From IMG/VR virus record IMGVR_UViG_3300032799_000664, positions 1 to 64,000 of that record: DNA of 64,000 nt; one strand, given 5' to 3'. This document shows positions 38,106 to 45,868 of the stretch, piece by piece. Position 1 is the first letter of the stretch; each line of letters opens with the position of its first letter. The stretch is from a virus. The notes beneath the pieces are model-generated. The model searched no databases and was not told the DNA's origin. It saw only the letters and a program-made list of their open reading frames with translations. Made by a program: the position numbers and the translations under genes.

Positions 38106-38684
38106 TCAGCTGTTCGGGGGATTCTGTTGCGCGAGAAGACGCGTTGGACGCGGCGAAGGAACGGGCAGTGGCGGCAAGCCGCCGAGGGTACGGAAGCGAT
38201 TCGTATGTTGCGTCACCATCATGACGAAGACTCGGACCCGCGCCTTGCAATTGCCGGTGTTGTAGGCCGACAACATGCGATCGGCGCCACACGTACGCCG
38301 TAGGTGCGCCAGGAGCTCAGCTGCGGCCGGGATCGCTTTCTCCGGATTGAGCGCGTCTTGCAACGTGAACGCGCGACATACCTTACGCAGGCACCGAACA
38401 TTGCGTACGCCGACGCGACCGCCGACTGTGAGCTGAGCGATCCCGGCGGCACCCTTCGGGTTGATCTTCCGCGGCTGAAAGCCGGATTCGTAGAAGAGCA
38501 GCCCCTTAAAGATGAAGGGATTGAGATCCCAGGTACGCGCTGCATCCAGGATGAGCACATCGTAACGGTCGGTCTGCGTGAGCCGGAAGGCGCGTTGCTC
38601 GAATGGTTCAGCGGAGATGACTTCCGTCGGCAACGGCGACGACAGGCGCAACAAGACTGTGAGCAGTTGGATGAGCTGTTGCAT
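38106..38684 (-). CDS. Secreted lytic transglycosylase (SLT-like)
   Basis: A 192-aa protein. Residues 1-25 form a signal-like segment (MQQLIQLLTVLLRLSS). The catalytic core is LLFYESGFQPR (Glu66) and KGAAGIAQLT, as in lysozyme-like transglycosylases that cut peptidoglycan. The C-terminus is Pro/Arg-rich. It is the last gene of the left block and may degrade cell wall at entry or exit. A second such domain lies in the tail block (49558). Confidence 0.8.
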   Translation of the reverse strand: MQQLIQLLTVLLRLSSPLPTEVISAEPFEQRAFRLTQTDRYDVLILDAARTWDLNPFIFKGLLFYESGFQPRKINPKGAAGIAQLTVGGRVGVRNVRCLRKVCRAFTLQDALNPEKAIPAAAELLAHLRRTCGADRMLSAYNTGNCKARVRVFVMMVTQHTNRFRTLGGLPPLPVPSPRPTRLLAQQNPPNS

Positions 38685-38748
38685 TCGTCCTCGGTCCCCC
38701 GGTACAGTGCGGTGTAGGTGTCCGTCTTCGCTGCTATGCTGAAGGCGT

Positions 38749-38763
38749 CTTTACGCCGTAAAG
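38749..38763. promoter_or_regulatory. Palindrome CTTTAC-GCC-GTAAAG, site 4 of 7
   Basis: Perfect inverted repeat between the divergent transglycosylase and the tail operon, 55 bases before the start at 38819. It is placed to control either transcript. Confidence 0.7.
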
Positions 38764-38818
38764 ATGCGAGGGACCGTGACACTCAAGCTCATACCACAAA
38801 ACGGAGGACTCACACAAC

Positions 38819-39511
38819 ATGACAACGCCAGCATCCACACCCACACGCCCCAAGCTCGGTGATTACGTCCGCCCCGGTGATCAACCGCAGAAAGCGAAGA
38901 GCGCAGACGTCGCACCGAAGCCTGCGGAAACGCCACCACCGGCCACGACCGACGAAGACACAACGCAACTGCCCCCTGAAGCCGCGAAGCAGGAACAGGA
39001 AACGAAAAGCCGACTGTCACTCTACGAGGATATGAGTCAGGCGTTGCTGCCGGTGAAGGACTACGCCAAGTTCCTCGAGGAACAGAAGATCGAACAGTCC
39101 AAGGCGGCGGAGATCGTCGACGATCTGCTCACCAAGGGCTATCACGAAGAAGAGTACCCGCTGACGAAGCGCACCAACGTCGTCCTGCGCACGCGAGAGC
39201 ACCTCGACACGCTGCGCCTGCACGCCGCCATCCAAGCTCAGCAGCCGGTCTACCAGGATGTGCAGCAGGAGATCGTCATCCGCTACAACCTGGCCGCGTC
39301 GCTCGCTGCTATCACCGGACCCAACGGACGCCGCTTTTCATTCAGCACCACCGAGACTGAAGAGAAAGAAGCGCACAAGTTCTTCGATGAGCGGCTGCGC
39401 TACATCGAGCGCATGCCCGGAGCGCTGTTCGCCAAGATCAGCATCAAGCTGGCTGAATTCGACCGGCTCATCTTGGCGGTCATGCGTGAAGGAGTCGCCG
39501 AGCATTTCTAG
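38819..39511 (+). CDS. Tail assembly chaperone-like protein
   Basis: A 230-aa protein with a polar, Pro-rich N-terminus (residues 1-65), then a helical C-terminal part. It is the first gene of the tail operon and lies just before the tape measure, the usual place of chaperones such as lambda gpG. It starts at ATG 38819 behind GGAGG. It ends at TAG in CAT-TTC-TAG; a slip of one base back at TTT-C would read on into the next frame. Confidence 0.65.
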   Translation: MTTPASTPTRPKLGDYVRPGDQPQKAKSADVAPKPAETPPPATTDEDTTQLPPEAAKQEQETKSRLSLYEDMSQALLPVKDYAKFLEEQKIEQSKAAEIVDDLLTKGYHEEEYPLTKRTNVVLRTREHLDTLRLHAAIQAQQPVYQDVQQEIVIRYNLAASLAAITGPNGRRFSFSTTETEEKEAHKFFDERLRYIERMPGALFAKISIKLAEFDRLILAVMREGVAEHF

Positions 39512-39561
39512 CCCAGCCGTGGGGCTACGCACGGGCGTCCCTCCGCGCTCGGGGCCTCCCG

Positions 39562-39975
39562 TTGCCGCCTCGCGGCTCAGTGCAGGATCGCATCCTGCAA
39601 GAGACGATTGAGCGCGAGCGCATCGCGTCGTACTACACGACGGTGCACACGGGACGCATGCTGGTGGGGGTTCTGCGAGGGACCGATCTGCGTTTCGTTG
39701 GTCGGTTGGAGGAGGAGCTTGCGCTCGCCATCTTCGGGACCATCTTCAACCCGGAGGAGATCGAACGGCGGCTGCAAGACCTGCAACGAGAATCGCGGAT
39801 GCGACGCGAAGTGGCGCTGCGCGACGCCCGGCTGCTCGAGCGGGTTGCTTCCTTTACGGAGGAGGAGGACAATACGGAACAGCAGCGACGTGCTGCCGCC
39901 TTCGAACAACGGCTCCAAGCCCGTCGTCGAGCTGCCCGCAAGGGGATCGACAAGCCCTGGCAGAAGGATGAGTAG
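39562..39975 (+). CDS. Second tail chaperone frame, probably made by frameshift
   Basis: The frame is open from 39490 to 39975. The first start-like codons (TTG 39562, GTG 39580) have no ribosome-binding site, and the reading upstream of them (LAQPWGYARASLRARG) looks plausible as protein. The end is highly charged and basic (QRLQARRRAARKGIDK). A -1 shift at TTT-C-TAG (about 39505-39511) would fuse it to the previous gene. It ends four bases before the tape measure. Confidence 0.55.
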   Translation: MPPRGSVQDRILQETIERERIASYYTTVHTGRMLVGVLRGTDLRFVGRLEEELALAIFGTIFNPEEIERRLQDLQRESRMRREVALRDARLLERVASFTEEEDNTEQQRRAAAFEQRLQARRRAARKGIDKPWQKDE

Positions 39976-39978
39976 ACA

Positions 39979-42900
39979 GTGGCCGACGCGACCCAGAACC
40001 TGCGCGACATCATCTCCGGGTTCAACAGCATGGCTGCCCAGGTCGGGTTGCTGCCTACTCCCGGCGGTGCTCAAGGCTTCGGTGGACCAGTATCCCAAGC
40101 GTTCCAGCAGACGCCGACCAAGCACCCCGGTCAGGTCGCCCAGGAGATGGCTGACCAGATCCGGTCACAGGTTCAGGTAGCGCAGCAACACAGCCAGGTA
40201 CAGAACCAGTTCGCCGCAGACTTCTCGCAACGACTCCAGCAGATCCAGCAGAACTACCTGCCGCCCCAGATAGCGCAGTACATGGCACAGACGCAAGGGC
40301 GCGGCACGCCCACCATGGGCATGCCAGGTCCCGGCGGCATCCCCAGCCCCATCTACCAGACCCCGGCGGCGATGGCGATGTACCGGCCGGGACTGCCGGC
40401 GAATCAGCTCTTTGCTCCGGGTGGCTTGATGCAGCCCCAGGTTCCACCCGCGGGTTTCAACGCGCCCATGCCGGCGCCGTTCATCCCGCAGCCGTACATG
40501 CCGCTCTTCCCCGGTGGTCCACAGCTGGGTGGCATGCTGCCGCAGATCTTCGGTGGTCAGGCACCGATTGGTCGCTTCGGTGAACCCTGGGCACGCGAAC
40601 AGATGCAGCAGGAGACCATGGGGAACCGCGCCTTCGCTCAGGCGATGGCGGTGACCCCGACGCTCGCCGGTACGATCCCAGGCGCGCTCGGTGGCGCAGC
40701 TCTGGGAGCACGCATCGGTGCTCGCGGTGGTCTAGGCGGCGCGCTCATCGGCGGTGGCATTGGTCTAGTTGGCGGTGGTGTTGGTGGCGCCTTCGCAGCA
40801 GAGCCGCTGGGTCTGACCCGCATCGGTGAAGCTGCGATCGATCCCGCGGTTCGGCAACGCGCCTACGGTCAACAGCTCGAGGAGATGACGCGGCAGTTCG
40901 TAGTCACCGGACCGCAGTTGCATCCGCTGGGACGCGGCTTGACTCAGCGTGCTGCGGTGCAGACCGCCGGCCAGATGCAGCGCATGGTTGAGGGCGGTGA
41001 GATGAGCGAGTTCAACATGCGCGACGTCATGCGCATCACGAACATCGCGGGACAGCGCGGCATGCTCGACATGGCGCAATCAGGTGAGCAGATCTCCGGC
41101 CAGGTGCGCAACATCGCTCGGGCCGTGCGCCAGTTCATGATGATCGTCGAGTCGCCCGACGTGCAGCAAGCCATGCAATCGATGGCCAGCATGCGCGCGA
41201 TGGGACTCTCCATCCCTGAAACGATGGTCGCAGCCCGCAACGCGCAGATGTTCTCGCGCATGGCCGGAACTACGCCGCAAGCACTGATGGACACGGCAGG
41301 CCGGCACGGCGGCATGATGTTCCAGCAGGCCGGGCTCACAGCCGGTCTTGGGGCACAGGCCGGCATGGGCGCCTACGGCATGGCACGGCAAGCGGAAGCC
41401 GTCGGCGCCTACACCCCGCAGCAACTCGCACTCGCCGGTGGTCGCCAGGGCCTAGCCCAGACGATGATGGAAGGCCAAGCGGCGATGCTCAACATGCGCT
41501 ACCCGCTCATGTCGATGCTGACCCGCGGGGCCAAGGGCGAACTGACGATTGATCAGGAACGCATGGAGGCGCTGCAGTCCGGCCGCGTCTCGTTGTCTCA
41601 GCAAGCCTCCGGAGCTGCAACGAACATCTCACGGCTCGCGCAGATGGGCGGCGTTTCGCAGGAGCGGGTGATCTCCGAGTTCACTTCACGACAGCGCGAG
41701 CTGGCTGACGAGATGGGGCGGCGCCTGGGACCGATGGGCATGCAGATGATGCTCATCCGCCAGGGCATGAACGTGCAGCGCGAGTTCGGCGGCAATATCG
41801 GCCTCGGTTCTGCCTTGCAACAGTTGGGAATGGGTGCCCAGCAAGCGCGCGACCTCGAGCTCATGGCGGGGAACCGCGACGTCTGGCGAGCTGCAGCGCA
41901 GCAGGTTCGAGCTGACATCCCGCGCATGCGGCAGGAAGAGATGGAGCGTCGTCAGGGCGTCATCGACGCTGGCGCCGCAGCGACGCGGCGTGAGATGTTC
42001 CGTCCCGTCTACGAAGCTGGTGAACGTCTGGGACGTGTTGGTGGCGGTCTCAACGAGATGGCGCGTGGTTGGCGCACTGACGTCGCCTCATGGTGGACCG
42101 GTGGTGAACGTACAGCCACGGGTGCACAGGTAGTGCGGCCATCCGAGCGGCTGTCCATTGAAGATCAAGGCACTCAGCGTGCTCTCGAGCGCGGCATGAT
42201 GACCGACGAAGGTTACAGTCGCGCTCGCGGTGCTGCGCGGGGTCTTCGTCCTACCCGTGGTGATACACCGCTTACTGTTCGGGAAGAGATCTCAAGCGTC
42301 TACGGTGGCTTGAAAGACGTGCTTCCGCTGGCCGTTGGGGGTGGCTGGGGTAAGGCCATCGCCACTGGTGTCGGTGTATCGCTACTCCCTGAAGCCTCTG
42401 CGGCACAGCAGTCCAACGTGGCACAGTGGGCTAAGGCACGTGGTGGTACCTGGGGACAGGTCGCTGACTACGCTCCCTGGGCGGCCAACATGTTCGCCGC
42501 GGGTGGTCGTGGGAATCGTTGGTGGATGGGCGGTGGTATCAGCGCTGCCGGTAGCCTCATCGAAGAAGCTCGCGGTGAACCATTCGCTGATCAATTGCGG
42601 CGTGAAGCTGAAGATGTGACCAAGCTCGGCGCAGGCATCTCCAAAGGCGTAGGGATGGGCGCCACAGAGATGGCGCGTGCTGAGCAAGCCCAGATAGAAG
42701 GTCTTCGCGCAGGTGCGCGAGGTGGTGCGGGTGGCGGTGAGGTGAACGTCGACACCATGACTTCCATTGTGCAGCGGATGAGCGGTACGATCGCTGCGCG
42801 AGAACGCCTCGGGAAGGTTCAGGGGCTGGGCGCGATCATCCCCTTCGGGGGACGTGCAAAGACCTTGGGTGAAGACGAAGCCAAGCGGCACTTCATCGCT

Positions 42901-43917
42901 GCTGCGAAGCGTGAAGGCATCGATGAAGAAGTAGCGGCGAAGCAGTGGGACAAGGGTGGACGAGAAGTAGTGATGGGCCGCCTGGCAACCGAAGGCGGTG
43001 CTGAAGCACGCGGTGCTTTGACTACGACGCAAGAAGCATCCACCGGTAAACAAGCGCGCAACCTCGAAGAAGCCCAGAAGCAAGCAGAAGAGCAGGCCGA
43101 GACGACGCGCAAGTTCCTCGGTGAAACCGGCACGGCCACGGCTACAGGTGGCATGTTGGGTATGCTGGCCGGTGGTCCACTGGGAGCAGTCGCTGGTGCA
43201 GCGATTGGTCGCGCGACTCGAGTCTCTGCCAAAGGCGTGAAGGGCTTCGAAGAGTTCGCTATCCGTGTCGACGATGACAACCTCATGTTGCTGGCCGCGG
43301 CGCAAGCGCTCGACGATAAAGGCGGCGACGAAGAGTCAGTCACCGCAATTCGCGACGCGGTGAAAGCGCGCGTAGCCAGCAAGCCCGGTGAGTACACCCG
43401 CCTGTTGAAAGAAGCGCGGAAACCCGGGAACCGGCCTGGTGATCCAGACATCCAGCAAGCCTTGCGGCAGTACGGCAAGACGATGGCCAAGCTCGGTGGT
43501 GAAGAACAGCTTGCGGCCACGCGCAAAGTACGCGCCGGTAGTCGCGAAACTCGCGAAGCCGTGGCGCTGCACCGCGGTGCTGCTGCGATTGCAGCTGAAA
43601 CTGGATCGACTACCGAAGCTGTGTTGGAAGAAGCGCAAACCGACAAGACGGCACGGCAGAAGCTCATTCGGCGCGGCTTCGAAGCCGGTGGTGAAGGCAT
43701 TGGTGGCAAGGGTGCTGGTGGTGCGGGTGAACGAGCAGCGCGTGGCCAGGCTGAACGTCTGGAGAAATTTGGCGACGAAGCGGCCAAAGCCGCCGGACTC
43801 AGTGGTCGTGATGTCCAGAATTTCCGCGTCGCGACGGAAGCTCTGCTCAAGAGCACAGAGTACTTGAGTGCATCCGCAGTAGCCCATACAGTGGGTAGAG
43901 CGACTAGGGAGCCATGA
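39979..43917 (+). CDS. Tail tape-measure protein
   Basis: A 1312-aa protein from GTG 39979. Its N-terminus is Gln/Pro/Met-rich (residues 60-180), followed by Gly-rich membrane-like segments (about 230-265: GGALGARIGARGGLGGALI; again near 1070-1090). The middle is mostly helical with Ala, Met, Gln and Arg. Great length, position after the chaperone frames and glycine-zipper segments fit a tape measure, which sets tail length and may enter the host membrane. The length would suggest a tail of the order of a hundred and more nanometres, but no number can be set from here. Confidence 0.85.
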   Translation: MADATQNLRDIISGFNSMAAQVGLLPTPGGAQGFGGPVSQAFQQTPTKHPGQVAQEMADQIRSQVQVAQQHSQVQNQFAADFSQRLQQIQQNYLPPQIAQYMAQTQGRGTPTMGMPGPGGIPSPIYQTPAAMAMYRPGLPANQLFAPGGLMQPQVPPAGFNAPMPAPFIPQPYMPLFPGGPQLGGMLPQIFGGQAPIGRFGEPWAREQMQQETMGNRAFAQAMAVTPTLAGTIPGALGGAALGARIGARGGLGGALIGGGIGLVGGGVGGAFAAEPLGLTRIGEAAIDPAVRQRAYGQQLEEMTRQFVVTGPQLHPLGRGLTQRAAVQTAGQMQRMVEGGEMSEFNMRDVMRITNIAGQRGMLDMAQSGEQISGQVRNIARAVRQFMMIVESPDVQQAMQSMASMRAMGLSIPETMVAARNAQMFSRMAGTTPQALMDTAGRHGGMMFQQAGLTAGLGAQAGMGAYGMARQAEAVGAYTPQQLALAGGRQGLAQTMMEGQAAMLNMRYPLMSMLTRGAKGELTIDQERMEALQSGRVSLSQQASGAATNISRLAQMGGVSQERVISEFTSRQRELADEMGRRLGPMGMQMMLIRQGMNVQREFGGNIGLGSALQQLGMGAQQARDLELMAGNRDVWRAAAQQVRADIPRMRQEEMERRQGVIDAGAAATRREMFRPVYEAGERLGRVGGGLNEMARGWRTDVASWWTGGERTATGAQVVRPSERLSIEDQGTQRALERGMMTDEGYSRARGAARGLRPTRGDTPLTVREEISSVYGGLKDVLPLAVGGGWGKAIATGVGVSLLPEASAAQQSNVAQWAKARGGTWGQVADYAPWAANMFAAGGRGNRWWMGGGISAAGSLIEEARGEPFADQLRREAEDVTKLGAGISKGVGMGATEMARAEQAQIEGLRAGARGGAGGGEVNVDTMTSIVQRMSGTIAARERLGKVQGLGAIIPFGGRAKTLGEDEAKRHFIAAAKREGIDEEVAAKQWDKGGREVVMGRLATEGGAEARGALTTTQEASTGKQARNLEEAQKQAEEQAETTRKFLGETGTATATGGMLGMLAGGPLGAVAGAAIGRATRVSAKGVKGFEEFAIRVDDDNLMLLAAAQALDDKGGDEESVTAIRDAVKARVASKPGEYTRLLKEARKPGNRPGDPDIQQALRQYGKTMAKLGGEEQLAATRKVRAGSRETREAVALHRGAAAIAAETGSTTEAVLEEAQTDKTARQKLIRRGFEAGGEGIGGKGAGGAGERAARGQAERLEKFGDEAAKAAGLSGRDVQNFRVATEALLKSTEYLSASAVAHTVGRATREP

Positions 43918-44123
43918 TGGCCACTTCGCCGCCTTCCCGCCAGCTCACGATGCCTACGCCGCGGAGCTTACTGCGGCTGGCCAACGACAACATCATGAAC
44001 AACTTGCGCCGGCGGCAAGACGCTGATCTGGCCTTGCCGTCGCTCTACAAGCTGGCGTTCGCTGTGGTCTACAACACCGGTGAGATGGCCATCGAGCTCG
44101 GCGACACGCCGCAGGAGCAGTAG
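43914..44123 (+). CDS. Small protein in tail operon, unknown function
   Basis: A 69-aa protein, overlapping the tape-measure stop by four bases. It is polar at the start and helical (LRLANDNIMNNLRRRQDADL). Role unknown, likely a small tail or baseplate component. Confidence 0.7.
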   Translation: MMATSPPSRQLTMPTPRSLLRLANDNIMNNLRRRQDADLALPSLYKLAFAVVYNTGEMAIELGDTPQEQ

Positions 44124-44125
44124 GG

Positions 44126-45088
44126 ATGGGGCTTCCTGGCATCATCCCGGGTGGCGCTGACCTCGACGATTTCGCCGGGCTGCCCTACATCGACGAGAAC
44201 GGGCCACAGACTACCATCGGGGTTTTCTCGCAGTACCCCGGCGCCACGCCGAAGTACGCCATCAACAAGGGGCCACGCGACGCTGAGTACCGCGAGACGA
44301 TGGCACGGCTCTACATAGACATCGGCACCGCGCAAGAACGCCTCAACTTCGTCAAATCCTGCCCTGCGGAATCCCGCCAGCTGGCACAGGTTCTGTGTGG
44401 CGCAGCCAAAGGCGCCGCCGGCGGTACCGGTTTCATCGACTTCCTGTTGACGGATGTCCAAGAGTCCTTTCAGGAGAAAGTGCAAGTCATCGAGTCCCTC
44501 AGCGACAACTTCGTCGTCTACACCTTCGGGCAGAGAGCCCCAACGTTCTCCTACAGCGGTGTTCTCCTCAACACCTACCAGGACGACCAGCGCGTCTGGA
44601 TGTTGCGGATGTATCGCGACATCTTGCGCAGCACCCAACTGGCGCGACGACGCAAGTTGGCGCGGCTACGCTACGACAGCGTCATCGTCTCGGGCATCTT
44701 CACAATGCACAACCAGGGGCTGAGTGCACAGACTCAGACGATGGCATCGTTCCAGTTCCAATTCATCCCGATGCAGTACGTCATCTACACGCCGGCGGCA
44801 GGTACCCCGACGAAGTTGAAGACACCATTCACTGACGGTGGTCCCTACGGCTTGGCGTCGGCTGCGACGCCGGACACCAGCAAGTTGCAAGTCGCAGCAC
44901 CTGCGCCAGAGAAACCAGCGGCTCAGCCAGCTGCGACGCCCACAGCACCGACGCCGATGACGCCACCGACACCGCCGCCGAGTACCCCCAAGCAAGAGTT
45001 GAATCAGCGAACGCAACCGCCACTGAACCCCAGCACGACGATGGCGCCGCCATCTGTACGTGGTGGCAACCCGATGCGCAGGATGTGA
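44126..45088 (+). CDS. Tail tube/baseplate hub-adjacent protein
   Basis: A 320-aa protein. Residues 100-230 (ESLSDNFVVYTFGQRAPTFS, RVWMLRMYRDILRSTQLA) read like the conserved domain of proteins connecting the tail tube to the baseplate, as I remember it from large phages. The last 90 residues are low-complexity Pro/Ala/Thr. It is tightly packed with its neighbours (two bases between). Confidence 0.6.
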   Translation: MGLPGIIPGGADLDDFAGLPYIDENGPQTTIGVFSQYPGATPKYAINKGPRDAEYRETMARLYIDIGTAQERLNFVKSCPAESRQLAQVLCGAAKGAAGGTGFIDFLLTDVQESFQEKVQVIESLSDNFVVYTFGQRAPTFSYSGVLLNTYQDDQRVWMLRMYRDILRSTQLARRRKLARLRYDSVIVSGIFTMHNQGLSAQTQTMASFQFQFIPMQYVIYTPAAGTPTKLKTPFTDGGPYGLASAATPDTSKLQVAAPAPEKPAAQPAATPTAPTPMTPPTPPPSTPKQELNQRTQPPLNPSTTMAPPSVRGGNPMRRM

Positions 45089-45091
45089 CGC

Positions 45092-45859
45092 GTGCCTGCA
45101 GTCGTTTCTGACTACGATCCAGTACCTGACCACTCAGTGGCGCCGACACAGGCAGTCAAGTTTACGCTGACCGGTGCGCCGCTCTTGTCGGCCGTGCTCA
45201 TCAGCGTCAACGACGTCATTATCTATCTCGACGAAGCAGCTCGCAGCGGTTACACCGTCACGCGGACGAGCTTGGGCGGTAGCAGCTATCGGTACGAAAT
45301 CTTGCCACCGGTGGCTTGGCCTTACGACGCGCAGTTGAACGTCAACGTCTTCAGCGATGCGGCGACGCGCTGGACCCTGTGGGTCGACGAAGACCCGACG
45401 TGTTTCGTTGGTCCCCTCAACAGCTTCGAACAGTCCCTGCTACTGCCCTACGATCACTGTGACTCAACGCTGCGTAGCACTGATCAGCTCCGTACCCTGT
45501 TGCTCGATCTGGCCATCGATCGACCCCAGGTGAATCGCGCAGTACGCTGGTTGTTCCTGCGCGCGCACAGCAACGACCTGGCGCCGGTGTTGCGCACACT
45601 GGTACCAACGCCCACGACCAGCGAAGCTACCGTTCGCCTGTGCCGGCAACGGTCGAACCTCGTCGTCGATACGACTTTACGAGGTAAAGCCGGTCTGTTG
45701 CGGGCGGTCATCGGGGAGCTGCAAACGCTGGGGTTGCCGACGATGCACGCTGATCTACTTCACCGCTACAACATCGATGATCCCAACCTGCGAGTACCGA
45801 TGAGCTGCCTGGCCGTCTGTCTCGCGAAAGTGCTCGAGACCGGCGTGCTCGCGGGGTAG
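45092..45859 (+). CDS. Baseplate-region protein, unknown
   Basis: A 255-aa protein starting at GTG 45092. The N-terminal half reads as beta-rich (TRTSLGGSSYRYEILPPVAW), the second half helical. One palindrome site (45675) lies within it. Position between tail and hub genes suggests a baseplate part. Confidence 0.6.
   Translation: MPAVVSDYDPVPDHSVAPTQAVKFTLTGAPLLSAVLISVNDVIIYLDEAARSGYTVTRTSLGGSSYRYEILPPVAWPYDAQLNVNVFSDAATRWTLWVDEDPTCFVGPLNSFEQSLLLPYDHCDSTLRSTDQLRTLLLDLAIDRPQVNRAVRWLFLRAHSNDLAPVLRTLVPTPTTSEATVRLCRQRSNLVVDTTLRGKAGLLRAVIGELQTLGLPTMHADLLHRYNIDDPNLRVPMSCLAVCLAKVLETGVLAG
45675..45689. promoter_or_regulatory. Palindrome CTTTAC-GAG-GTAAAG, site 5 of 7 (inside a gene)
   Basis: A perfect repeat within the coding sequence of the 45092-45859 gene, encoding Leu-Arg-Gly-Lys. 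It is the only copy in a gene and shows that the motif need not be at a promoter. Confidence 0.6.
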
Positions 45860-45868
45860 GCTAGGACC

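Noticed and set aside
42382-43856. Long minus-strand frames opposite the tape-measure gene
   Set aside because: Antisense shadows of a highly biased coding sequence in a continuous plus-strand operon.
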